From positions 496,001 to 560,000 of the forward strand of contig NZ_JAIWNB010000002.1 of assembly GCF_020215705.1 (NCBI RefSeq): 64,000 nt of DNA, in the 5' to 3' direction. The stretch is from Nonomuraea aurantiaca. GTDB taxonomy: Bacteria > Actinomycetota > Actinomycetes > Streptosporangiales > Streptosporangiaceae. This document shows positions 1 through 8,278 of this stretch, piece after piece. The translations under genes and the position numbers were made by a program. The notes beneath the pieces were generated by a model. That model did not search any database. It was not told the origin of the DNA and worked only from the letters and a program-made list of their open reading frames with translations. Position 1 is the stretch's first letter; each line of letters begins with the position of its first letter.

Positions 1-262
1 AGCCCGCGCCGCTGGTGTGCAGCCGGGCCTCCGGCTGCAGCGCCCTGCGCAACTGGGCCACGTACGTCTGGAGGTTGGCCACGGCGGACGGGGGCGGATC
101 GTCCCAGACGGCGGCTATGAGGCGGTCACGGGAGACGGTGGTGTTGACGTTGAGCAGCACGGTGGCCAGCACGGCGCGCTGCCTGCCGCTCAGACGGATG
201 TGGCGCCCGGTCGCGTGACGTGCGCGAACAGGACCGAGGACGCCGAAGATGGCATCAGCCAA
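1..262 (-). CDS. SARP/AfsR-family transcriptional regulator, N-terminal part (cut by window edge)
   Basis: The reverse strand encodes the DNA-binding domain of a Streptomyces antibiotic regulatory protein. The N-terminus reads DAIFGVLGPVRARH, then the OmpR-like winged helix with IRLSGRQRAVLATVLL, VSRDRLIAAVWDD and ANLQTYVAQLRRAL. Only about 87 residues lie in the window, so the downstream transcriptional-activation domain, and any ATPase domain, are not visible. The start is inferred as TTG, because a GGGAG ribosome site lies about 9 nt upstream and no in-frame ATG precedes the conserved FGVLGP. Such proteins usually activate secondary-metabolite clusters or pleiotropic programmes, so a cluster may lie beyond the left edge. 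Confidence 0.8.
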   Translation of the reverse strand, partial: MADAIFGVLGPVRARHATGRHIRLSGRQRAVLATVLLNVNTTVSRDRLIAAVWDDPPPSAVANLQTYVAQLRRALQPEARLHTSGAG

Positions 263-349
263 CGGGCTCCGCTCCCTGCTGTAACCATTTTGTGGCGATT
301 CTATGGGGACAGACGTGATTTGTTCCCATGAACGAGAAGAGGATTTCGG

Positions 350-1240
350 CTAGCCGCTAAGGACGCGGCCGACCATCCGCGCGTACATCCGGCCCGGGCT
401 CGGCGACCTGGCCAGGAAGCCGGGCAGCATCGGCAGCCCGACGGCGAATGGTTCCAGCCGCTCGTACAGCGTGTCGGCGTCGGCGGGACGGTTGGCCGGC
501 GTTTTCTCCAGCAGCCCGGCCAGGAGCGCTCCCAGCGCGTCCGGCAGGCCCGGAATCGCCGGCGGGCGCTCCTTGACCTGCTTCTCGAAGACCACGTAGT
601 CGGTCGGCCCGGTGAACAGCTGTCGCCCCGTCAGCATCTCGTGCAGCACGCAGCCGAGCGCGTAGAGGTCGCTGCGCGGCTCGGCGACCCCGTGCTGGAT
701 CTGCTCGGGAGCCATGTACGCGGGCGTGCCGAGGATCTGGCCGATCCTGGTGAACGTGGTGACGTCGGCGTCGCGCAGCAGGGCCAGGCCGAAGTCGAGC
801 ACCTTCACGCTGCCGTCGGGGCAGAGCATCAGGTTGGTCGGCTTGAGGTCGCGATGGCAGATCGACAGGGCGTGGGCGGCCGACAGGACCGCGCACGCCT
901 GGGCCGCGATCGCGGCGGCCCACGGCACGGGCAGCGGGCCGTGCTCGCTGACCACGTCGGCCACCGTGACGCCCTCGATGAACTGCATCACCTGGTAGAG
1001 ACGCTGCTCGTGGGCGCCGAAGTCGTAGAGCACCGGCGCGCCCGGATGCTCCAGCCGGGCCAGGATGCGGGCTTCGCGGATGAAGCGGCGTTCGAGCTCC
1101 TCGTCGGGGCCGCCCGGCAGGTGCAGCAGCTTCACCGCCACCCGGCGATCGAGGTGGCGGTCGTGACCCGCGTAGACGGCGCCCATGCCGCCCTGACCGA
1201 GCGGGAGATGGTCGAGCACATAGCGGTCACCGATGACCAT
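350..1240 (-). CDS. Soluble Hanks-type serine/threonine protein kinase
   Basis: This is a 296-residue eukaryotic-like kinase. The glycine loop GQGGMGAVYAG is at about residues 15-25, the ATP-anchoring lysine is K37 in VAVKLL, the catalytic loop HRDLKPTN starts near 129, DFG is at 149-151, and the activation segment ends in GTPAYMAPEQ. All catalytic residues are present. Unlike PknB it has no transmembrane helix and no sensor domain, and it ends shortly after the kinase fold. A GGGAGGGG ribosome site precedes the ATG. It lies near a PP2C phosphatase (3109-3879), a natural antagonist, with a DNA methylase between them. Its substrates cannot be read from the sequence. Confidence 0.92.
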   Translation of the reverse strand: MVIGDRYVLDHLPLGQGGMGAVYAGHDRHLDRRVAVKLLHLPGGPDEELERRFIREARILARLEHPGAPVLYDFGAHEQRLYQVMQFIEGVTVADVVSEHGPLPVPWAAAIAAQACAVLSAAHALSICHRDLKPTNLMLCPDGSVKVLDFGLALLRDADVTTFTRIGQILGTPAYMAPEQIQHGVAEPRSDLYALGCVLHEMLTGRQLFTGPTDYVVFEKQVKERPPAIPGLPDALGALLAGLLEKTPANRPADADTLYERLEPFAVGLPMLPGFLARSPSPGRMYARMVGRVLSG

Positions 1241-1283
1241 TTGCCCCTCCCAGCCCCGCCTTTTCCCGGAAAAAGCTACACCG

Positions 1284-3041
1284 TCAGGACTGCGGACGCA
1301 GGTGGCCGTCGGTCAGGCCGTCAAGGCCCAGGCGGATCAGCGCCTGGCCGAGGGCCGAGGTCTCGCGCAAGGCGTCTTCGAGCACGGCCAGTTGCCGGAA
1401 GGCTTCGCCGTAGGACTTCTGGTCCTTGAGCGAGAGGCGGGGCAGGCGGGTGCGGCGCACGTCGAAGCGGCTGGAGCCGGTGGTCGCGCGCCCACCGGCG
1501 GCCCGCAGGTGGCCGGCCAGGAAGTCGGGGTCGAGCCGGCGCGCGTCGACCCGGTAGAGCGTCAGATGCGGGCCGAGCACGCAGCCGCCCTCGGCCATCA
1601 CCCGCACGCTGGAGTAGGACGCCACCACGTCGCCCGGCTGGACCGGGACGAGCCCCTGCTGCGCCGGAGCCCGGCCGGAGGCGGCGGCGCCGCCGGTCAC
1701 GTCGTCGGCGGTGAGCATCGGCAGGTCGCCTGCGCCGGTCGCCATCTTGGGCGGCGCCTGCAGCGTGGTCAGCAGACCCTCTTTGATCAGGTCGCCGACC
1801 GTGGTGACGGGCTGGTCGAGCGGCTCGTCGAGCACCTTGAGATCGGGCGGGGTGGCCGCCGCGGCCAGGAACCGGTCGCGTGCCTCGGTGAACGCCCGGC
1901 CCAGGTCGTCGCGCCGCTGGTGGCGGGCCGGGGTCATGTCCACCTCGTCGGCCAGCAGGTCGATGATGCGTACGGTCTGGTCGGAGCGCTCGTCGAGGTA
2001 GGCCCGCCACGCGGGGTCGACGATGGACAGGTCGGCCGTGGCGTCGACGATCAGCACGTCGGACGGGGGGCGCTCGCCCGCGGCCGGGCGGCGCAGCAGC
2101 CACAGGTCGGAGCCGGTCAGCGCGATCACCGCGCGCAGGGCGCCGGCGCGCAGCAGGTTGGCCCGGATCCGCCGCCCCGCCTTACGGCTGGCCGCGGCCG
2201 GGGGCATCAGCACGGCCACCATGCCGCCGGGCCTGACGTGGGTGAGGCAGTGCTGGACCCAGGCCAGCTCCGGCTCGCCGCGCGGCGGCAGGCCGTACTC
2301 CCAGCGGGGGTCGCCGGTCAGCTCCTCGTAGCCCCAGGCGCGCTCGTTGAACGGCGGGTCGCAGACGACCGCGTCGGCCTTCACACCGGCGAAGCCGTCG
2401 TGGCGCATCGAGTCGCCGGGCACGACCTCCGCCTCGGCGCCGCGCAGCCGCAGCCGCGCGGCGGTGATGACCGCCGAGGTCTCGCTGAGGTCCTGGCCGA
2501 GCACCTTGACGGCCCCGGAGTTGAGCAGGAGCGTGCCGACGCCGCAGGCGGGGTCGAGGATCGTCGCGTCGTCGGTGCGGACCAGCCCGACCATCAACTC
2601 GGCCACGTCGTCACGCGTGACGGACAGCTGCCGGGAATGCGCCTCCAGGTAGCGCTCACAGAGGAATTCGTAGGCGGTGAGCGGATCGTGCTGTTCGGCC
2701 AGCTCGGACACCAGACCGGCCAGCTCGGGCTCCAGCTTGCTCGCGCCCGTGGTCAGCAGCACGCCGGCCTGTGCGACCAACTCGCCCAGCCGCAAATCGC
2801 CGGCGGCTTTCAGGCGTTGCCACACGCGATCACCCAGCGAGACCTGGTAGGACTTCCCATAGCGCCGCAACCATGACTCGACCTGGCGCAGCGAGAACAA
2901 CGGCTGATTGGCGGTGCCGCCGATGGGCAGAGGGAAGTCGTCGTGGCGGCGGCGCCAGTTGCTCACCGCGGCCCGCCCGACACCGGCGAGCCGGGCAATG
3001 TCCCCGGCGTTCACGGTCGGGTCGTGGGTCATGGAGCCCAC
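1284..3041 (-). CDS. HsdM-like N6-adenine DNA methyltransferase with N-terminal HTH
   Basis: Residues 11-42 form a MerR/AlpA-like helix-turn-helix (VNAGDIARLAGVGRAAVSNW). The body is a gamma-class N6-adenine methylase: the SAM-binding motif I ILDPACGVGTLLLN is near 162 and the catalytic motif IV CDPPF is near 226, an accepted variant of NPPF. The C-terminal part resembles a specificity-type region of type I enzymes. No HsdR, HsdS or other restriction gene is visible nearby, so it looks orphan and may be regulatory rather than restrictive. The start is GTG at 3041 or ATG at 3032; neither has a strong ribosome site. It is divergent from the PP2C gene across a 67-bp gap. Confidence 0.85.
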   Translation of the reverse strand: MGSMTHDPTVNAGDIARLAGVGRAAVSNWRRRHDDFPLPIGGTANQPLFSLRQVESWLRRYGKSYQVSLGDRVWQRLKAAGDLRLGELVAQAGVLLTTGASKLEPELAGLVSELAEQHDPLTAYEFLCERYLEAHSRQLSVTRDDVAELMVGLVRTDDATILDPACGVGTLLLNSGAVKVLGQDLSETSAVITAARLRLRGAEAEVVPGDSMRHDGFAGVKADAVVCDPPFNERAWGYEELTGDPRWEYGLPPRGEPELAWVQHCLTHVRPGGMVAVLMPPAAASRKAGRRIRANLLRAGALRAVIALTGSDLWLLRRPAAGERPPSDVLIVDATADLSIVDPAWRAYLDERSDQTVRIIDLLADEVDMTPARHQRRDDLGRAFTEARDRFLAAAATPPDLKVLDEPLDQPVTTVGDLIKEGLLTTLQAPPKMATGAGDLPMLTADDVTGGAAASGRAPAQQGLVPVQPGDVVASYSSVRVMAEGGCVLGPHLTLYRVDARRLDPDFLAGHLRAAGGRATTGSSRFDVRRTRLPRLSLKDQKSYGEAFRQLAVLEDALRETSALGQALIRLGLDGLTDGHLRPQS

Positions 3042-3046
3042 AGTAG

Positions 3047-3079
3047 TTCACAAGAGTCTTCAGTGCATCTGCTTGTGAA
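3047..3079. promoter_or_regulatory. Inverted repeat in the divergent methylase/PP2C promoter
   Basis: TTCACAAG (3047-3054) and CTTGTGAA (3072-3079) are perfect 8-bp inverted arms 17 bp apart. A possible rightward promoter has -35 TTGTGA (3073-3078) inside the right arm and -10 TTTACT (3096-3101), 17 bp on. That would place the transcription start at or beside the PP2C ATG at 3109, giving a leaderless mRNA, and no Shine-Dalgarno is seen there. The repeat could be an operator for the HTH of the divergent methylase; that link is inference. Confidence 0.5.
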
Positions 3080-3108
3080 GTCTTTCAACCAATGATTTAC
3101 TGCTGGGT

Positions 3109-3879
3109 ATGAAGCACAACATCCGCTATGCCGCCGGATCAGACGTGGGCCGCCGCAGGGAGCAGAACGAGGATTCCGGCTACGCGAGTGGCCGATTGCT
3201 CGTGGTGGCCGACGGGATGGGCGGACACGCGGCCGGCGAGCTGGCCAGCTCGGCGGCGATCGCGGTCATGCGCGAGCTGGATGCCACGCTTCCCGAGACG
3301 GGCTCGGACCTGGAGGCGGCCCTGGAGGGCGCCGTGCACGAGGCGGCCCGCAGGCTGGTGGAGCTGGCCGACATCGACCCCGCGCGCAGGGGGATGGGCA
3401 CCACCGTGACCGCCATGCTGTGGGACGGTTACCGGTTCGCCCTTGCTCATCTTGGTGACTCCCGCGGATACCTGCTGCGCGATGGTGCTCTCTACCAGAT
3501 GACCAAGGATCACACACTTGTGCAGTCCATGGTGGACGAAGGACGGATAACAGAGGATCAAGCGGCCGTGCACCCGCGCCGGTCGATGGTGCTGCGCGTG
3601 CTGGGCAGCGAGGGCAGGGCGGAGCCCGACATGGCGCTGCGCGAGTCCGAGCCGGATGATCGCTATCTCCTCTGTTCGGACGGGCTGACGACCGTGCTCG
3701 GGCCCGAGGTGCTGCACGAGGTGCTGACCACGGTGACAGACCCGGCGGCGGCCGTCCAGCGGCTCATCGACCTGGCCAACGAGGGCGGCTCACCCGACAA
3801 CGTGACCGTGATCGTCGCCGACGTGGTGGCGCCGGGCGCGGGCGACGAGCAGATCTTCCGGGTGGGCGCCGGCGCCTGA
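3109..3879 (+). CDS. PP2C-family serine/threonine phosphatase
   Basis: This 256-residue PPM phosphatase carries the family metal-binding signatures: NED at 20-22, ADGMGGHAAG from 34, GMGTTVTAM, LGDSRGYLLRDG from 114, CSDGLT with D190, and GGSPDNVTV with D229/N230. These ligands coordinate the Mn/Mg pair that activates water to dephosphorylate Ser/Thr-P. It is soluble, with no extra domains, and is the size of bacterial Stp-type enzymes. It probably opposes Hanks kinases such as the one at 350-1240. The upstream gap holds a perfect inverted repeat and the gene may be leaderless. Confidence 0.93.
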   Translation: MKHNIRYAAGSDVGRRREQNEDSGYASGRLLVVADGMGGHAAGELASSAAIAVMRELDATLPETGSDLEAALEGAVHEAARRLVELADIDPARRGMGTTVTAMLWDGYRFALAHLGDSRGYLLRDGALYQMTKDHTLVQSMVDEGRITEDQAAVHPRRSMVLRVLGSEGRAEPDMALRESEPDDRYLLCSDGLTTVLGPEVLHEVLTTVTDPAAAVQRLIDLANEGGSPDNVTVIVADVVAPGAGDEQIFRVGAGA

Positions 3880-4036
3880 GGAGGCTCACATCTGGTACGG
3901 AGTCTCAGGAGCCCCACCAGCCACATAACCGAAATTTCGCCTCATAGGTTGACACTTTCCCGTTGTTCGGCGCGCGCATGGGATCTCGCTATTACAGTCC
4001 ATCCTGATCTGCCGGTTTTTCTGGGAGGAGTGGGCT

Positions 4037-4870
4037 CTGGACCCGATCGCGGAGAATCTGCTGAAAGAGGTGCGTGGGGAGGTCGGCTACCGCGAGAAGG
4101 GCGGCCAGCTCACCAAGTTCGGGCAGTGGTACGCGGATCGCGTCAAGGACCCGCAATACCGGGACGCGCCGTGGTGCGACATGTTCATCGCCTGGGCGGC
4201 CGACAAGGCCGGAGTCGGTGACTACGTCGGCCAGTTCGCCTGGACCCCCTCGCACGCGTCCTGGTTCATGAAGCAGCGCGCCTGGTCCCAGCAGCCCGAG
4301 CCCGGAGCCCTGGTCTTCTTCGACTGGGGCGGCGGCAAGAGCTACAAGGGCATCGACCACGTCGGCATCGTCGAGCGGGTCGACGGCAAGAAGATCCACA
4401 CGATCGAGGCCAACGTCGACCACGTCTGGCTCAAGCGCAAGTTCCGTGACACGGACAAGGTCGTCGGTTACGGCTTACCCCGCGTGGTGAAGGCCAACGC
4501 CACGCTGAACGAGATCCGCTCCACCGAGCAGCCGCTGGCCCGCCAGCCCCAGCCGTTGTCGCAGGGATCGCCGATGGACGTCCTGGGGTCCCCGCTGGCC
4601 CTGCTCACCGTGATGGTGCTCACCACGGTCGCGGTCTCCTTCCGCCTCGCGGGCCGTCGCCGCGGCGGCCACACCAAGATCCGCACCGGGGCGGAGACGC
4701 GGGCCGCCGCCGTCGAGAAGACGACGAGGTCGGCCGGCTATGCGGAGGCACCGCCCGAGCCGGTCCGGGTGGGTGGTCCGCCCGAGCCGGACAGCGCTTC
4801 TGGCCCGGCCAGAACTCTCGTGGTCGCCCACCGCTCCACCACCCGCCGCAATCCGTACGAGCGGCCCTGA
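4037..4870 (+). CDS. CHAP-domain cysteine peptidase-like protein with C-terminal membrane anchor, CTG start
   Basis: The protein opens with LDPIAENLLKEVRGEVGYREKGG, a CHAP-like hydrolase fold with Cys in APWCDMFIAW (about residue 47), His in GIDHVGIVE (about 108) and Asn in IEAN (about 126), the likely catalytic triad. Such domains cleave peptidoglycan cross-links or stems. The conserved N-terminus extends 11 codons upstream of the first GTG (4070), to a CTG at 4037 that sits 6 nt after a perfect GGAGGAG ribosome site; I take CTG as the start. There is no N-terminal signal peptide. A single hydrophobic helix (about 182-204) near the C-terminus is followed by an Arg-rich tail, implying an unusual N-outside topology or a cytoplasmic role. 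Confidence 0.75.
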   Translation: MDPIAENLLKEVRGEVGYREKGGQLTKFGQWYADRVKDPQYRDAPWCDMFIAWAADKAGVGDYVGQFAWTPSHASWFMKQRAWSQQPEPGALVFFDWGGGKSYKGIDHVGIVERVDGKKIHTIEANVDHVWLKRKFRDTDKVVGYGLPRVVKANATLNEIRSTEQPLARQPQPLSQGSPMDVLGSPLALLTVMVLTTVAVSFRLAGRRRGGHTKIRTGAETRAAAVEKTTRSAGYAEAPPEPVRVGGPPEPDSASGPARTLVVAHRSTTRRNPYERP

Positions 4871-4947
4871 CCAGCACGGGCCGCTGACGACCTCCCGAAC
4901 GGGCGTTCGTCAATGCTCGCATGCCGGATTCCTCCCCGCCTGACACC

Positions 4948-5001
4948 TTGGGATTTAGTAGGACGTCCTAGTATCTTGTAAGTGGACCCCTCACAAAGGA
5001 G
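4948..5001 (+). promoter_or_regulatory. icmF promoter with palindromic operator and ribosome site
   Basis: A perfect 12-bp palindrome, TAGGACGTCCTA (4959-4970), lies between a -35-like TTGGGA (4948-4953) and a -10-like TATCTT (4972-4977), 18 bp apart. This is a classic repressor position. The ribosome site AAAGGAG (4995-5001) is 9 nt before the GTG at 5011. The regulator is not identified in the window; a TetR-type acyl-CoA-responsive repressor would be typical for such genes. Confidence 0.55.
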
Positions 5002-5010
5002 TGATCAGGC

Positions 5011-8000
5011 GTGCACGTTCCGGCGAACCCTGTCCGTTTCGTGACCGCCGCGGCGCTGTTCGACGGCCATGACGCGGCGATCAACATCATGCGGCGGATC
5101 CTCCAGTCGCAGGGGGCGGAGGTCATCCATCTCGGGCACAACCGATCGGTGGACGAGATCGTCACCGCCGCCGTCCAGGAGGACGTCCAGGGCGTGGCCA
5201 TCAGCTCCTACCAGGGCGGTCACGTGGAGTTCTTCAGCTACCTGGTGGATCTGCTGCGCGAGCGCGGCGCCGGGCACGTGAAGGTCTACGGCGGTGGCGG
5301 CGGCGTCATCGTCCAGGACGAGATCGATTTGCTGCACTCCCGCGGCGTCACCCGCATCTTCTCGCCGGAGGACGGCCAGCGGTACGGCCTGCCCGGCATG
5401 ATCAACAAGCTGATCGAGGAGTGCGACGTCGAGCTGGACGGCGTTCCCTCGGTCGAGGCCGTCGGCTCCGGCGACCAGGCGGCCCTGGCCAGGGCGATCA
5501 CCCTGATCGAGTCGGGCCGCGCCCCGGCCGGGCTCCTGGACGGCCTGCGCGCCGGTCCCGGCTCGGGCGGCACCCGCGCTCCCGTGCTCGGCATCACCGG
5601 TACGGGCGGTTCCGGGAAGTCCTCGCTCACCGACGAGCTCGTGCACCGCCTGCGGGTGGACAACGACGACAAGCTGCGCGTCGCCGTCATCGCGATCGAC
5701 CCGACCCGCAGGCGCGGCGGGGGAGCACTGCTCGGCGACCGCATCCGGATGAACAGCCTCGGCCCGCAGACCTACTTCCGCTCGCTGGCCACGAGGGGCG
5801 CCGCCAACGAGGTCCCCGTCTGCCTCGACGACGTGATCGCCGCCTGCCGGGCCGCCGGCTACGACCTGGTCATCGTGGAGACCCCGGGCATCGGGCAGGG
5901 GGACGCCGGGATCGTGCCGCATGTGGACGTGCCCATCTATGTCATGACCCCGGAGTTCGGCGCGGCGTCCCAGCTGGAGAAGATCGACATGCTCGACTTC
6001 GCCGAGGCGGTCGTGATCAACAAGTACGAGCGGCGCGGCGCCGAGGACGCCCTGCGCGACGTCCGCCGCCAGCTGGTGCGCAACCGCGCGGCCTTCGGGG
6101 TCGCGCCCGACGACATGCCGGTCTTCGGCACGATCGCCGCCCGCTACAACGACGCCGGTGTCACGGCGCTCTATCACCACCTGAAGGCGCTGCTGGCGGA
6201 CAAGGGGCTGCGGACCGAGCCGGGCCTGCTGGCACCGGTACACGGCCGTACGTCCCAGGTGGCCGCCGCGATCGTCCCCCCGGCGCGGGTCCGCTACCTG
6301 GCCGAGATCGCCGAGACCGTCCGCGACTACCACGCCGAGACGCTCGCCCAGGCGGAGGTGGCCCGCCGCCGTCAGCAGCTCACGGCCGTGCAGGCCCTCC
6401 TGGGCGCCGACGACGACAGGCTGGCCGAGCTCGCGGCCGGGGCCGAGCGGGAGCTGAGCGACGAGAGCCGCGCGCTCCTCGACGACTGGCCCGCCACCAG
6501 AGAGCAGTACTCCGCCGACGAGCTGGTCGTGAAGGTACGCGACCGGGAGATCCACACCCCGCTCTGGCGCGAGACCCTCTCGGGCAACCGCATCCCCCGC
6601 GTGGCCCTGCCCCGCTACACCGACCACGGCGAGCTGCTGCGGTTCCTGCGGAGCGAGAACCTGCCGGGCCGGTTCCCGTACACCGCCGGGGTGTTCGCGT
6701 TCAAGCGGGACGACGAGGACCCCACCAGGATGTTCGCCGGAGAGGGTGACCCGTTCCGCACCAACAGGCGCTTCAAGCTGCTGTCCGAGGGCCAGCCCGC
6801 GACCAGGTTGTCCACCGCGTTCGACTCGGTGACCCTGTACGGCCACGACCCGGACCTGCGGCCCGACATCTACGGCAAGGTGGGCACGTCCGGCGTGTCC
6901 ATCGCGACGCTCGACGACATGAAGGTGCTCTACGACGGGTTCGACCTGACGAGCCCCAGCACCTCGGTGTCGATGACGATCAACGGCCCGGCCCCGACGA
7001 TCCTCGCCTTCTTCCTCAATGCCGCGATCGACCAGACCCTCGACCGGTTCGAGGCGGAGCACGGGCGCCGGCCGTACGAGGAGGAGGAGCGCGAGCTGCG
7101 CGCGCGGACCCTCGCCACCGTCAGGGGGACCGTCCAGGCGGACATCCTCAAGGAGGACCAGGGGCAGAACACCTGCATCTTCTCCACGGAGTTCTCGTTG
7201 CGGATGATGGCCGACATCCAGCAGTGGTTCACCCATAACAGCGTCCGCAACTTCTACTCGGTGTCGATCTCCGGCTACCACATCGCCGAGGCCGGGGCCA
7301 ACCCGATCAGCCAGCTCGCCTTCACCCTGGCCAACGGCTTCACCTATGTGGAGGCGTACCTGGCGAGGGGGATGCGGATCGACGACTTCGCGCCGAACCT
7401 GTCGTTCTTCTTCTCCAACGGCATGGACCCCGAGTACAGCGTGCTCGGCCGGGTGGCCCGCCGCGTCTGGGCGGTCGCGATGCGGGAGAAGTACGGCGCG
7501 GCGGAGCGCTCGCAGAAGCTGAAGTACCACATCCAGACCTCGGGCCGGTCCCTGCACGCCCAGGAGATGGACTTCAACGACATCCGCACCACCCTGCAGG
7601 CGCTGATCGCCATCTACGACAACTGCAACAGCCTGCACACCAACGCCTTCGACGAGGCCGTGACCACGCCGTCGGCCGACTCGGTGCGCCGGGCGATGGC
7701 GATCCAGCTCATCATCAACCGCGAGTGGGGCCTGGCCCGCAACGAGAACCCGCTCCAGGGCTCGTTCATCATCGACGAGCTCACCGACCTGGTGGAGGAG
7801 GCGGTGCTGCGGGAGTTCGAGCGGCTGTCGGACCGGGGCGGCGTGCTGGGCGCCATGGAGACCGGCTACCAGCGGGGCAGGATCCAGGACGAGTCGATGC
7901 TGTACGAGTCGCGCAAGCACGACGGCTCGCTGCCCATCATCGGCGTCAACACCTTCCGCAACCCGCGCGGCGACGAGCCCCACCAGAAGAAGGTGGAGCT

Positions 8001-8226
8001 CGCCAGGGGGACGGAAGAGGAGAAGCGGTCCCAGCTCGACCGCCTGCACGCCTTCCACGACCGCAACCGGGCCGAGGCCCCCGTGGCACTGGCCCGGTTG
8101 CGGGACGTCGCCATGTCCGATGGCAACGCGTTCGAGGTGTTGATGGAGGCGGCCCGCGTCTGCTCGCTCGGCCAGATCACGGAGGCGCTGTTCGAGGCCG
8201 GAGGACAGTACCGGCGCAACGTCTGA
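5011..8226 (+). CDS. icmF: Fused isobutyryl-CoA mutase (B12-dependent mutase with G-protein chaperone)
   Basis: A 1071-residue protein with the IcmF order. First is an N-terminal cobalamin-binding domain (FDGHDAAIN near 18-26, with the B12-coordinating His, then ISSYQGGH). Next is a MeaB-like GTPase with P-loop GITGTGGSGKSSL near 195. Last is the methylmalonyl-CoA-mutase-type TIM barrel, from about 560 to the C-terminus. It interconverts isobutyryl-CoA and n-butyryl-CoA by adenosylcobalamin radical chemistry, and the GTPase part loads and repairs the cofactor. Length and domain order match intact family members. It is monocistronic, behind an operator-like palindrome, and its last codons begin a tandem repeat. 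Confidence 0.96.
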   Translation: MHVPANPVRFVTAAALFDGHDAAINIMRRILQSQGAEVIHLGHNRSVDEIVTAAVQEDVQGVAISSYQGGHVEFFSYLVDLLRERGAGHVKVYGGGGGVIVQDEIDLLHSRGVTRIFSPEDGQRYGLPGMINKLIEECDVELDGVPSVEAVGSGDQAALARAITLIESGRAPAGLLDGLRAGPGSGGTRAPVLGITGTGGSGKSSLTDELVHRLRVDNDDKLRVAVIAIDPTRRRGGGALLGDRIRMNSLGPQTYFRSLATRGAANEVPVCLDDVIAACRAAGYDLVIVETPGIGQGDAGIVPHVDVPIYVMTPEFGAASQLEKIDMLDFAEAVVINKYERRGAEDALRDVRRQLVRNRAAFGVAPDDMPVFGTIAARYNDAGVTALYHHLKALLADKGLRTEPGLLAPVHGRTSQVAAAIVPPARVRYLAEIAETVRDYHAETLAQAEVARRRQQLTAVQALLGADDDRLAELAAGAERELSDESRALLDDWPATREQYSADELVVKVRDREIHTPLWRETLSGNRIPRVALPRYTDHGELLRFLRSENLPGRFPYTAGVFAFKRDDEDPTRMFAGEGDPFRTNRRFKLLSEGQPATRLSTAFDSVTLYGHDPDLRPDIYGKVGTSGVSIATLDDMKVLYDGFDLTSPSTSVSMTINGPAPTILAFFLNAAIDQTLDRFEAEHGRRPYEEEERELRARTLATVRGTVQADILKEDQGQNTCIFSTEFSLRMMADIQQWFTHNSVRNFYSVSISGYHIAEAGANPISQLAFTLANGFTYVEAYLARGMRIDDFAPNLSFFFSNGMDPEYSVLGRVARRVWAVAMREKYGAAERSQKLKYHIQTSGRSLHAQEMDFNDIRTTLQALIAIYDNCNSLHTNAFDEAVTTPSADSVRRAMAIQLIINREWGLARNENPLQGSFIIDELTDLVEEAVLREFERLSDRGGVLGAMETGYQRGRIQDESMLYESRKHDGSLPIIGVNTFRNPRGDEPHQKKVELARGTEEEKRSQLDRLHAFHDRNRAEAPVALARLRDVAMSDGNAFEVLMEAARVCSLGQITEALFEAGGQYRRNV

Positions 8227-8278
8227 ACCGGCGCGACGTTCTGAAGCCGGCGCAACTGAACCGGAGCGACGTGCTGAG
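8211..8278. repeat. Four-copy degenerate tandem repeat at the icmF 3' end
   Basis: Four copies of a unit like CCGGCGCAACGTCTGAA lie at 8211-8227, 8228-8246, 8247-8260 and 8261-8278 (17, 19, 14 and 18 bp). The first contains the last icmF codons and its TGA, and the later ones again contain CTGA. The array ends exactly where the convergent gene's stop codon begins. It looks like repeated duplication of the gene tail. No strong hairpin is obvious. Confidence 0.8.

Noticed and set aside
1-262. A biosynthetic gene cluster at the left edge
   Set aside because: Only the start of a SARP regulator is in the window; no biosynthetic enzyme adjoins, so no cluster is claimed.
350-3879. Complete Pgl or type I restriction system
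   Set aside because: No PglY/PglZ, HsdR or HsdS gene is visible; only kinase, methylase and phosphatase are present, so a named defence system cannot be called.
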